From Dendrolimus kikuchii (lineage: Eukaryota > Arthropoda > Insecta > Lepidoptera > Lasiocampidae): 64,000 nucleotides of DNA. The DNA is taken from positions 7,079,501-7,143,500 of the forward strand of contig CM034402.1 in the NCBI GenBank assembly GCA_019925095.2, read 5' to 3'. A model generated the notes under the pieces. It saw only the letters and a program-made list of their open reading frames with translations, searched no databases and was not told where the DNA came from. Made by a program: the position numbers and the translations under genes. Numbering within the stretch: position 1 is the stretch's first letter; each line of letters opens with the position of its first letter. Below are positions 54,492 to 62,950 of this stretch, piece after piece.

Positions 54492-54509
54492 ATTAGTAAA
54501 CTGAGTTTC

Positions 54510-54955
54510 AATGCTTGAACTTGAAGCTTTGAACTTCTGAGGGCTAAATGACGATAGGTGATCGAAATATATGACGCAAACTTGTGAAACTTGAAAAAGC
54601 AAGCAGTTCACATTGATTGGTTAAAGAAGTGTTCATGTTCTGTATAAGCATCTATGCCATATTTCATTAAGATCGTATCAGAGGATTAGTTGTGAAAACA
54701 AACAGTTACTTTATATACTTATCTATTATATTATTATTATCACACTTATTAGTATATTATTGTATATATTATCATTAGTATAATCTTAAGCTGCACGCCG
54801 ACAAATTATTATAAATAAGACCCTTATCCATCCAAAGGTTAGAAGGTACTACCATCTAATTTTAGGATATGAATATGTGTTACTGTTTTATGTTGGTGTA
54901 CAATAAGACTTCAGTATTGTTGTTGTTGTCACTTTATAACATTTAATTTATAGCT
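54510..54955. other. AT-rich, nothing recognised
   Basis: No supported feature. Confidence 0.55.
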
Positions 54956-54959
54956 AGTG

Positions 54960-55190
54960 AATCAACGTTTGAATGTTATTATTATAGCGAATTGGCGCCC
55001 AGGTTGTAGTAGGTAATGGAGGGGCATAAAAGCCCGCTTTGTCCGGGCGGCTAATTTTTGAATTAGCGCCGTGCAATGAGCGGCCGGGCACTCAAGTGCA
55101 GCGTGATCTAATTAATTTACCTTTGTGACGCGCTTTGTACGCTTATTGTGAAACGCGTTTAACTTACGCGTTACTCACACCATTAAAGTT
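54960..55190. promoter_or_regulatory. Candidate enhancer with NK2 and homeodomain sites
   Basis: Unique GC-richer DNA with TCAAGTG (NK2-class consensus), CTAATTAATTTACC, the inverted pair CTAATTTTTGAATTAG, and CCTTTGTGACGCGC. No ORF. Motif-based inference. Confidence 0.25.
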
Positions 55191-55429
55191 TTGAATTAGA
55201 TTCAGAAACTCCCCACAATATTTAAGTTAACATTACTGGTTTATTTCTACGGAGTGTCAATTTTTGCAGATGATTAATTTTGGTACTTATTATTAGGTGT
55301 CGAATAGTCACGTTAGAATAACGTAGCAGAGCCATACTTGAATCGTTTGATCGGTGTGATACCACGCTCTCTTAGAATATCGGCGTGAAACGGTTAGCCT
55401 TGAGCCAGTCGAATTTCGTGCGATGAGTG

Positions 55430-56236
55430 AGTTCCAATGGCTCATTTCCCCCTCCCCTTTTTTTTTTTTTTTGGCCAGTGGATATCCGTTTGAGGACTAA
55501 GCCGCGACAGGCACAGAAGCCTGGGGGGATGTTCGCGACCCGTGTGAGTGTGGGATTCGCCAGATCGGGGGTGACACTAGCGTGCCCGGTCAGAACCGGT
55601 GCCACGCTATTGCCACTCCCCAGTTAGGGATACCCACTAAAACCCCTGGGTGTTCCGTCCTGCGCCTTATGCCAGGGCTACGGGAAATGGGTTGCCCGAC
55701 TCCGCAGTGCCCTGGCAGGCCCCTCCCCTTATCCAACCTTCTGTATCCCAACCCACTAATTCATGTTTAGGTATATAGATTAAAAAATGAGAAACAGAAC
55801 TATAATTAGAAAAGTAGTAAATAAATTGTAATAAATAGATACTATAAATAAAAATGTAGTATAACTAGGTTTAAGAAGGACGGAAATAGTACTAGAATAT
55901 AAGGACCCGTTGTAATAGAAATAAGTTGTTTTTGAAAATAAAAAGAATAAAAAGGAAAGGATAGAAAAAGAATAAAAAACAAAAACTATAAAAAAACCTA
56001 AAAGACGAATAAGGCCGGATAACCTTATCCGTCCGGCGGAAGGGAGCATAAAAAAACCCTCGAATGCAATCCCATATCCCATCCCTTCTGTCTGATCTCT
56101 CTATCATCCTAAAAAGACTGGCAACGCGTTGGCTTAGCCATTTTCCTTGCAAACGCCCTATAGGCGACAGCAACCATTTTCCATGAGCCTGGCCGTCGGT
56201 TTGTTTACCAGCTTCGCAATAAAAACAGTAGAACAA
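55430..56236 (+). repeat. Composite repeat K, copy 2 (sense)
   Basis: GC-rich 5' part (TTTT run at 55458, then GGCCAGTGGATATCCG ... CTTATGCCAGGGCTACGGG), an A-rich middle, then the LINE-like tail (GGCAACGCGTTGGCTTAGCC ... CCAGCTTCGCAATAAAAA). Inverted relative to 46395-47295. Confidence 0.5.
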
Positions 56237-56995
56237 TATTACGCATGATATTCCGGTTACTTGTGTTGCTTTCTTTCTTCGCGTTTCGTTTTATTTTCGT
56301 ATTTATAGACAAGGTGGCGAGGTGGCGAAGTACGTCAATGGGGTAAGTTTTTTTCCTTATGAAAGCCCGGCCGTGGTGCACCTATAAGTTTTGCTCGCGA
56401 AGCCTTTAAGGTTAAACACACACTAATATTGTCAATACCGGATCGTCCTAACACAATTCGGTATTGACAAATGCGTACCTATAATACCTACACGCTTCGC
56501 CTTCGAGACTTATGGGAGCAAAGTTTACATGTGTATGGCGGGGCTGACATCTGTATCAAGTTACTTTTTTATTAAGCACTTAAACATGAAATTAAAGAGA
56601 AAGTAGAAACATACGTTTTTAATTACTTTTTAACCTTAATAATAAGATTATCAATTTTTAACGGATTGGGTAAAATCTCAAAAGGCGAGAGAAAAGTGGC
56701 CTGGATCTAGTCATGTATGTTAAAATGCTGTACAGAAAATGTACATATTTTACTGTATAATATTTATACTATCATTCCTTTACTGGAACATTATCCTTCC
56801 AAGATATCAGTACAAGTAATCAGTACGTTTATTGTTCAAAGTACATACATAAATAAATATAAAGAAAAAAATTAAAAGTATTCGTTAACAAGGTTACCAA
56901 GTATGGATCTAATAAAATACGGTGTAAATATTGTTAAGGGGGCCTAACTCCTGAGCTATGATAGTGCTCCATTGTTCCGCCGCCGCTCCAAGCGC
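56237..56995. repeat. Mostly unassigned; hairpin at 56428-56472
   Basis: TTGTCAATACCG and CGGTATTGACAA form perfect 12-bp arms; surrounding sequence 56365-56530 (TTTTGCTCGCGAAGCC, CTTCGCCTTCGAG) looks like a diverged foldback repeat. The rest is AT-rich. Confidence 0.45.
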
Positions 56996-56999
56996 ACCG

Positions 57000-57240
57000 C
57001 ACTAAGGTAACGTTATTTGCACGCTCCTAATGGAGTAAGTGCTTTGCCAAATGGGCCGTGCCGCGGAGCTTTTAATGCAATTTCGACGGCCCTTTGTGAG
57101 CGGAATTGGCGCAATCAATCCATTTACACCTTGTTTCGCCAACAGTGGCACTACAGTTGCCACTCCGACCCCTCCCAACACCACTACAAGAAACGCTTTT
57201 AGCGACAATCAAATTCCTTTAGTTTTTTCTGCTTATTCGT
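57000..57240. promoter_or_regulatory. Unique GC-richer island
   Basis: GGGCCGTGCCGCGGAGC, GGCCCTTTGTGAGCGG, GCGCAATCAATCCATT (Exd/Pbx-like ATCAATCC). Both strands are open for 61-72 codons but no product is recognised. Regulatory or exonic; undecided. Confidence 0.2.
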
Positions 57241-57257
57241 TGCAAGTAGTTCCATGA

Positions 57258-57543
57258 CTTTTTTATTGCTGGCATACAGCGGACTTGCGGAGCACGTGGT
57301 GGTCACGCGACCGTCGGCTTTGAATATTTGCAACATCCAAGGTTTTACGAATGTGCTGCCGCTGCTGCTGCTGTAGGACGGACACCGGGCTCCTGATGCC
57401 GGGACATAACACTAAGTTGTTATGGCGACATACTCTAGACAGGGATGGTGGCCATCCAGATGGGTAATTCCACTGCCGCCTCTTAAGATAGTCCGCCCAG
57501 CTGCAAGAATTTGTATCAACAGATCTGTTCTTTCTGTGTTTTT
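57258..57543 (-). repeat. SINE-like element A, copy 8 (oldest)
   Basis: Follows the family from CTTTTTTATTGCTGGC to CTGTTCTTTCTGTG, highly diverged, with a (CTG)n expansion at 57358-57375. Confidence 0.6.
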
Positions 57544-57544
57544 T

Positions 57545-58090
57545 TATAGCGAAGCTTGCAAACAGCCAGGCGGTCCGTCTAATATAAAATGGATACCTTC
57601 GCCTAAAAACGTTTGCAACACCAGATTTAAATCCAAGGCATTACCAGCCTTTAGGATGAGATAAAGGGGAAGGGAATGGTCGGTGACATAACAGACGAAC
57701 TGCAAGAGAGTCGCTTACGCTGGTACGGCCGCGTCTTACGGATACCTGATGATTTGTGGGGAACAAGTGTCTAGTCGTGCCGCTTCCGCCAGGTCCCGGT
57801 CGAAGGGGAAGGCGCAAGAAATGCTGACTTGACGTTGTAAAGAATGACATTCGTACCAATGGTCTGAAAACGGGAGATGCTGAAAACCGCGCGAAGTGGA
57901 GTACAAAAAGTAGGAAAGCAGACCCTGGGCGTCGGAGTGGGCGTTCAGAACGCAACCGGGGTTTGACACTCGAATGATGATGATGATGAAAGCGGAAGGG
58001 AGAGGACGGATAAGAAGGGAATGAAATAAGGAAGACGCAGATAGGGAGAGGGGAAAGTGGGTCATCGGAACTCTCACTCATCGCATGAGA
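57545..58090 (-). repeat. Composite repeat K, copy 3, interrupted by a LINE fragment
   Basis: 57545-57672 is the LINE-like tail and purine-rich part (minus: GTTTTTAGGCGAAGG..., GCTTGCAAGCTTCGC). 57990-58090 continues with GGAGAGGACGGATAAG and GAACTCTCACTCATCGC, which lie next to the tail in copy 1. The C2 LINE piece sits between. Confidence 0.5.
57680..57985 (+). pseudogene. RTE-like subfamily C2 C-terminus, best copy
   Basis: Encodes RWYGRVLRIPDDLWG, then across frameshifts DV..NDIRTNGLKTGDAENR, AKWSTKSRKADPGRRSG, RSERNRG then stop, and ends in (GAT)n. Characteristic RTE polyprotein end. Bordering GGAAGGGA-type direct repeats (57668 and 57992) may be a decayed target-site duplication. Confidence 0.65.
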
Positions 58091-59005
58091 CACAATTAGG
58101 ACAAGGCTAACCAATAACTATTTTACGCCAATATAATATGAGAGCGTGTCAATCTAGATACCTACGTAATGATTCCATTCGTGCATGAATAAAATCTATA
58201 AATGTGACAGGTCGTTGGAAAATTATAATAATTTTGTATGCTGTATTTACATCACGACAATAATAAGTAATTAATATATAAGAATTAAATTACGGATTAA
58301 AATTGTCTATTTTTTTCACGAAGACATTTCTCTTTATATATACAATGTCCTCTTTTATATATACAGTATTATCTATGATGTACTTACTCTTTGGGCATTT
58401 ATCCCTATGATGTCTATGACAGTTGTCAGTCATAAAGACTGGCCAACCGGCCAGTGGGCGAAGCGAAGCCACTCCATTCGCCACTCCCCAAACGGAGACA
58501 AAAAAGAACTTAAAAAAACTAATTAACATAAGACTAAATAAAATTATTAACTAATAGGGGCATTAGATAACTGCTGTCTGCAGTGTTCTGTTCTTGGGTG
58601 GGAGCTGAAGATGGAGAAAGAAAGCAGACTTTATTCGCGACAAATGTTTTTAGAATACTTAATGTAATTTATTATAAAATCAGAACTAATGTATTCCGTA
58701 TATGTTATATGTTTGTTAAGGTATATAAAACTTTTTGTATCCACGAATGAAAAATAATTTGTCACTTAGGAATATTGACCGTAATGATCGACGTATGACG
58801 CATAATAAAAAATAATTACATAATAAAGCAATGTATATTATGATGTAAAGTTTAACAGGAAATTTAGAAATGCGGAGAAGTAATAAGTTTAGGAAAATAA
58901 ATCGAAATAATGATACAGATTTCTTCGATCGTGAGTAAATAAATACTTCAGTCTGAATTCTTATAAGAGCTTTAGTTATGGTTAGGGTTAAGAGTAGGTA
59001 TATGT
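58091..59005. other. No recognised gene
   Basis: AT-rich. 58440-58500 repeats GGCCAACCGGCCAG and CGAAGCGAAGCC motifs. Minus frame 59099-58716 (127 codons, Leu/Ile/Tyr-rich) starts inside a SINE relic and is not credible as a gene. Confidence 0.45.
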
Positions 59006-59009
59006 ATTT

Positions 59010-59245
59010 AAACCTGTGGTTTAAACAACCCTTGTAATAGTAGGTCACAAACGTCCCAAAGCTCTGTTGGCTCGCACCCCATTTAGGGGGAATGGACAAT
59101 ATACACGTCTAACTCTTCCAAAACGAATTGGAAAATTTCACACATCGATAATCTTGATATGATGGTATCTTCACGGTGTGGTCCATTACCACTACGAAGT
59201 GGGAATTAAAACAATATGCACAATAGGTAAAAACCTACTTAAGAG
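59010..59245 (-). repeat. SINE-I, heavily degraded
   Basis: AGGGGGAATGGACAATATAC ACGTC and ACATCGATAATC correspond to the minus-strand SINE-I at 13625-13700; the head (ATGCCAGGATTCGAAG) keeps a B-box-like core. Confidence 0.45.
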
Positions 59246-59335
59246 TCGTATGCCAGGATTCGAAGATAGATACAGATAGAAGTGCAAGGATTTCTATATT
59301 TTATTATCCATTCTTCTACCTTTTTTATTACTGGA

Positions 59336-60212
59336 GTAGGGCAGGATGGTGTAAGATTGCGCGATTCTCAAATAACGGCTTATATAAAAATACAAAAGAT
59401 AATTTAAGACCAATTGTTTATTTAGTACTCTTAATCCCTTGGCAATGAATAACGTTCTATATTAATTCAATTAATAAAGGTCCACCTATTACAACAATAA
59501 AATAAATTTTAAAAATCGGGATTTGCGCAACTTTATCCACCCTAGTGTGTAAAATTGCGCATTGAGATTGATAAAATTGCGGAACCCCTACATTAAACTG
59601 GTGGGAGATATTATACATTTCTGAATACTCATATGCTGTACTTCTCAACCCCTTAGCTCTTAAATCAATAAAAAATTCATCTAATGTTTTCACATGATTG
59701 CAAAAGTTTTCAAAAATCTGTCTAATATTTTTGCACGTCGTGTTTGTTACAAACGAAATTGTAAAGCTGACTCTGTCATTCCCAAAGTCTGAGCCGTTGC
59801 TTCTACTTTCGCCACTGGCAATTTGCTTGCGAGCATCTTCTATAATCAGAACAGAATATACATGCATTCAAAGAGCGAAGTTTTACAAACTTCGACATCA
59901 CTCTAAAATTCGAGATACAACTGCTATCTCCTATATTATTGTTTAATTGTTTCATATGAATCCGAAACTAGCTTATGTTATTAAGTATATATTGGCTAAT
60001 CAGCAAAACAATAAGAAAAATAAGATCAAAGACTAATAAAACTTTCGACTTACAAACTACTTTTGTTCTTCTTCTTCTTCAATTTAATTTTGGGAGTTTA
60101 ATTCGGTGCCTCCAACAAACATAAATACGTGTTGTATCAACACAAGTTAGCTCCAAACATCAGCCTGATGTCGTACTATGACGTATGCGCAATCTTATAC
60201 CACCCTACCCTA
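59336..60212. mobile_element. TIR-flanked segment, family unknown
   Basis: Left end TAGGGCAGGATGG... (59336-59361) and right end (complement, 60187-60212) pair over 26 bp with 3 mismatches. Variants of the inner core (TAAGATTGCGC) recur inside: reverse at 59523-59544, forward at 59549-59562 and 59571-59583. That layout of terminal plus subterminal repeats is typical of DNA transposons. No target-site duplication is clear. Encloses the 136-codon minus frame. Confidence 0.5.
59457..59867 (-). CDS. 136-aa ORF inside the TIR-flanked segment, unknown
   Basis: Balanced, protein-like composition: TNTTCKNIRQIFENFCNHVK, TLDEFFIDLRAKGLRSTAYE, SHQFNVGVPQFYQ, then a C-terminus (QCAILHTRVDKVAQIP) encoded across the subterminal repeats and a hydrophobic end. 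Stops lie just upstream of the Met, so no longer frame on this strand without splicing. It resembles no transposase I know; no DDE motif visible. It may be the last exon of a transposon gene or a host-derived fragment. Confidence 0.4.
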   Translation of the reverse strand: MHVYSVLIIEDARKQIASGESRSNGSDFGNDRVSFTISFVTNTTCKNIRQIFENFCNHVKTLDEFFIDLRAKGLRSTAYEYSEMYNISHQFNVGVPQFYQSQCAILHTRVDKVAQIPIFKIYFIVVIGGPLLIELI

Positions 60213-60234
60213 TAGCAGACAGCCCCCTACAGTG

Positions 60235-60402
60235 ATCTACAAAACCAAAGGTGCTACCAATGTGTTGCCGGCCTCGAGGTAAATAAAGATTGGAAACTGG
60301 CGACTAATGCCGGAACAACTCAAGGTTGTTACGGTGCCCTACTCTAGTTCAGGGGTGGTAGCCATCCAGAGGGGCAAATGCCCTACCGCTAGGCTGCGGG
60401 TT
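60235..60402 (-). repeat. SINE-like element A, copy 9, left part
   Basis: From CCAAAGGTGCTACCAATGTG to GCTAGGCTGCGGGTT. Continues at 61137 after the inserted retroposon. Confidence 0.65.
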
Positions 60403-61136
60403 TTTTTTTAAAACTTTACGGACTCGAGTTCCGTACCCTTTTTCACAACTTAATTTCTATGAAAGTTTTTAGAGTTCATACACGCTTATTGTTTATTCTT
60501 GTTACTGTGTGTGACATTAATTTAGTGATTCCTATGTTGTGGTGTACCTTAAGAATAACTTATTATATTAATTTATTCTAATTTTAATACTAAACTTATA
60601 CTAATGTAGAGTGTATCTGTTACATGCTGGTGTTGTGAGGAAGTACATGTGCAGTGTGTGCCTTATGTCTATACCTATATATATTATCTTAACTAGTGCC
60701 ATGTGTGTTGTTTTTCCTTTCTGTGCCTAGGTTATTAATTTTTAGGCTCTTTGTGTGTCTTGTCTCTTCTTGTTTGTGAAGTGTGCGTGTAATGCAATGC
60801 GGTAGTAGTGCGCGTTGATGTGAGTATGTGTATAAGTTTTGTTGTTATTTGTGTGTTTGTGAATTTGTGTGGTGTTATAATTTATTGTTTTATTGTTGTG
60901 ACATGAAAAATTTTCAGTTGGTGTTGGTGATGATGAATGGTTTAGGAGGGGGATTGTTGGCCCTCCATTAGACGTTGGACCACCGTCTTGTCGCCCATGC
61001 GTATCGCCATTTTTATATTGTAATCCCTGATCTCATCGGCTGTGACTTTCTCCGCTTTGAGGACGAAGGTGGCGGTAGCGTCCTCTTCGCACACGGCTGT
61101 GTAGTAAATACATTTACAAGTGTGTCGCGAAATTGC
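60403..61136 (-). mobile_element. 734-bp retroposed transcript end inserted in element A, with 15-bp target-site duplication
   Basis: T run at the left border (poly(A) of the minus strand), then about 540 bp that is A/C-rich on the minus strand (3' UTR-like), then a coding-like piece (61136-60942). Borders: GCTAGGCTGCGGGTT (60388-60402) and GCTAGGTTGTGGGTT (61137-61151), 13/15 identical, both differences C/T. Target site lies within element A, whose two halves fit together. Either a 5'-truncated LINE of unknown family or a processed pseudogene. Confidence 0.65.
60942..61136 (-). pseudogene. Coding fragment within the retroposed insert, C-terminal about 64 codons
   Basis: Open from the 5' border to TAA at 60944-60942: CEEDATATFVLKAEKVTADE, IRDYNIKMAIRMGDKTVVQR, LMEGQQSPS. 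Codon use is GC-richer than the surroundings and no stop has accumulated. Preceded by a Cys/His/Tyr-containing stretch (HTCKCIYYTAVC). I do not recognise the protein. It is the C-terminus of whatever mRNA was retroposed. Confidence 0.45.
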
Positions 61137-61232
61137 GCTAGGTTGTGGGTTGTTTTGCCGCCTTTTACGATAAGCCGCCCGGCCGCAGGAATTACCTAGT
61201 AGGTATTCTTTCTCTGTTCCTGCACGGATAAA
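61137..61232 (-). repeat. SINE-like element A, copy 9, right part
   Basis: GTTGTGGGTTGTTTTGCCGC ... TGTTCCTGCACGGATAA, the 5' third of the family on the minus strand. Ends 93 bp before the start codon of the 541-aa ORF. Confidence 0.7.
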
Positions 61233-61324
61233 GGCATTTACCTTATCATTAGTAGAAAATGAACACTACTGATATTAATTTTATGTCAAATTTTAACCAA
61301 TAACCTATTCCAGATATAAATAGC

Positions 61325-62950
61325 ATGCCATCACGCCTGAGTACAGTTACGCCAAATATATTTGTTGGTGAATTATATATTGATGAACCTGACTCATATA
61401 ATAATGGCGTCCAAATTATAGAACTTAATTCAACAACAAGCTCTGTTTCATCTGCTGAAGAATCTCTAGAATACAACGGGAGTCAGGCCTGGAGTTATGC
61501 CAGTGACGACGCGTTTAAAGAGTTAGAAGAAACTTTCAGAATTAATAAGAAAGCAAGAGAGAGAAGACGCTTAATTAATCAGAGCCAATTTAATAATATA
61601 AACTCTCCTGAAAGTGACGAAGAGAACATAAATGATTTTTTTATAGGTAGTACTTTGGACCAAACTTTCAGTGACGATGTAATAATCAACCATGAAACGA
61701 ATTGTTTCACAATAATAAACAAGCGCATATTAGTATCTGAAACATCATCGGAAGACGATCGGACTGATGGGGAAAATTTAAAAACCAGTGAATTTGCGAA
61801 GCAAATAGATTGGTGTGATAATAAATATACGGAAGAAACAACCGCATACACTGATACTGATGATATAGAAAAACGTACAGTATGGATATACTCATTTAAA
61901 AATAAAAATCTTTTAACAGAAGATGCTTTTGAATTTGTCAATATTTCGGTCAAAGATACGGGTAGTTCTTCATGCACAGAAGATGTTGAAGAACCTATCG
62001 TTGATGCTAATAGATGTCGAGTTGGTTCGCCTATACCTCCTGTGTACATACCTAAACTTAACCTATGTCCTACTCTGTCAACAGTAACAGAAATAACGGA
62101 ATCAGCGAAACCTATTTCATCGAATGATACAGAATCATCTGTTGATGAGGTACCTAAACAGAATCCAAACAATTGGTTCGCAGATGAGAATCAAAGTGCT
62201 CGAAGGAATTCTTATAATCATGAAAAATCAACAAACATTAATAATTGGATGACTTTATCGCATAGAGAAAGAAGAAGAATATGCTTAAGTACAAATTCTG
62301 ACGTATTTATTGAGAAAAAGGATAAAACTTTACAAAAGGCAGGTTTTTCTGCAAAAAGTAATTCATCCGTAGTATCCCGAAGAGATAGTGAAGTAACAAA
62401 TGTTAGAGATTCACAAGTACATAACGTGAGCAGAATTCTTGATGTTAGTTCAATTTTAAGTCCCAAGAGCGTAGAAAATAATTCTACAATTATAAATATA
62501 GATGATGATAAAATACATTCCGGTACTTTTGAAGAGACTATAGGAAAAGGTGACATTAAGTATAAGGAAAGTGATAGAATGAAAAATAGACCAAGTATAA
62601 ATATTAATCCTCAGGTTGTAGATAAGAAAAATATTACAGAGCCGATAGAAAATCTTGAAAGTAATAATTGGATATTTGCAGAAAATGTTGAAAAGCAGAC
62701 AGCAGCTTTTAATTACGAATTAGATCAAGTAATACCATTTAGTAATAACGATGATATGACCTTTAGAACAAGTAGTGCCAGCGATCGCTTATGGGCAAGA
62801 AATATGTCGCTTCTTAAACCCGCCAAGTGGACAGAATTTTTACCAATCACAGAAACAGTTCCCTCATTGACATTATCTCTCAGCAGTACTTCTTATGTTG
62901 AGAAATCATGGGCAAGACGATTTATCCAGATATTCAGGTGCTGTAAATAG
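61325..62950 (+). CDS. Uncharacterised acidic Ser/Asn-rich protein, 541 aa, apparently intronless
   Basis: The only long host-like frame in the window. Start ATG at 61325 is preceded by an in-frame TAA (61301); TTCCAG just upstream (61308-61313) could be a 3' splice site for a 5' UTR intron. No signal peptide or membrane span; most of the chain looks disordered, with acidic Ser clusters (SETSSEDDRTDGE 138-150, SSCTEDVEEP 215-224) that resemble CK2 targets. A charged helix-prone stretch (DDAFKELEETFRINKKARER, 61-80) is the best folded candidate. Trp motifs recur: NNW at 282-284, 306-308 and 447-449 (two followed by FADEN or IFAEN), LWARN at 489 and SWARR at 528. C-terminus IFRCCK might be lipidated. 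AT-biased codons match the flanks, so no sign of TE origin. Function unknown; a fast-evolving lepidopteran protein is my guess. Confidence 0.7.
   Translation: MPSRLSTVTPNIFVGELYIDEPDSYNNGVQIIELNSTTSSVSSAEESLEYNGSQAWSYASDDAFKELEETFRINKKARERRRLINQSQFNNINSPESDEENINDFFIGSTLDQTFSDDVIINHETNCFTIINKRILVSETSSEDDRTDGENLKTSEFAKQIDWCDNKYTEETTAYTDTDDIEKRTVWIYSFKNKNLLTEDAFEFVNISVKDTGSSSCTEDVEEPIVDANRCRVGSPIPPVYIPKLNLCPTLSTVTEITESAKPISSNDTESSVDEVPKQNPNNWFADENQSARRNSYNHEKSTNINNWMTLSHRERRRICLSTNSDVFIEKKDKTLQKAGFSAKSNSSVVSRRDSEVTNVRDSQVHNVSRILDVSSILSPKSVENNSTIINIDDDKIHSGTFEETIGKGDIKYKESDRMKNRPSININPQVVDKKNITEPIENLESNNWIFAENVEKQTAAFNYELDQVIPFSNNDDMTFRTSSASDRLWARNMSLLKPAKWTEFLPITETVPSLTLSLSSTSYVEKSWARRFIQIFRCCK

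Noticed and set aside
57641..58114. 157-codon minus-strand frame with Ser/Pro/His runs
   Set aside because: Antisense of repeat K and of the C2 LINE end with its GAT tail, which produces the His run.
58716..59099. 127-codon Leu/Ile/Tyr-rich minus-strand frame
   Set aside because: Begins in a degraded SINE and continues into AT-rich DNA; hydrophobicity is what AT-rich codons give by chance.
61579..62172. 197-codon minus-strand frame
   Set aside because: Lies wholly within the sense 541-codon ORF; low-complexity complement, no independent evidence.
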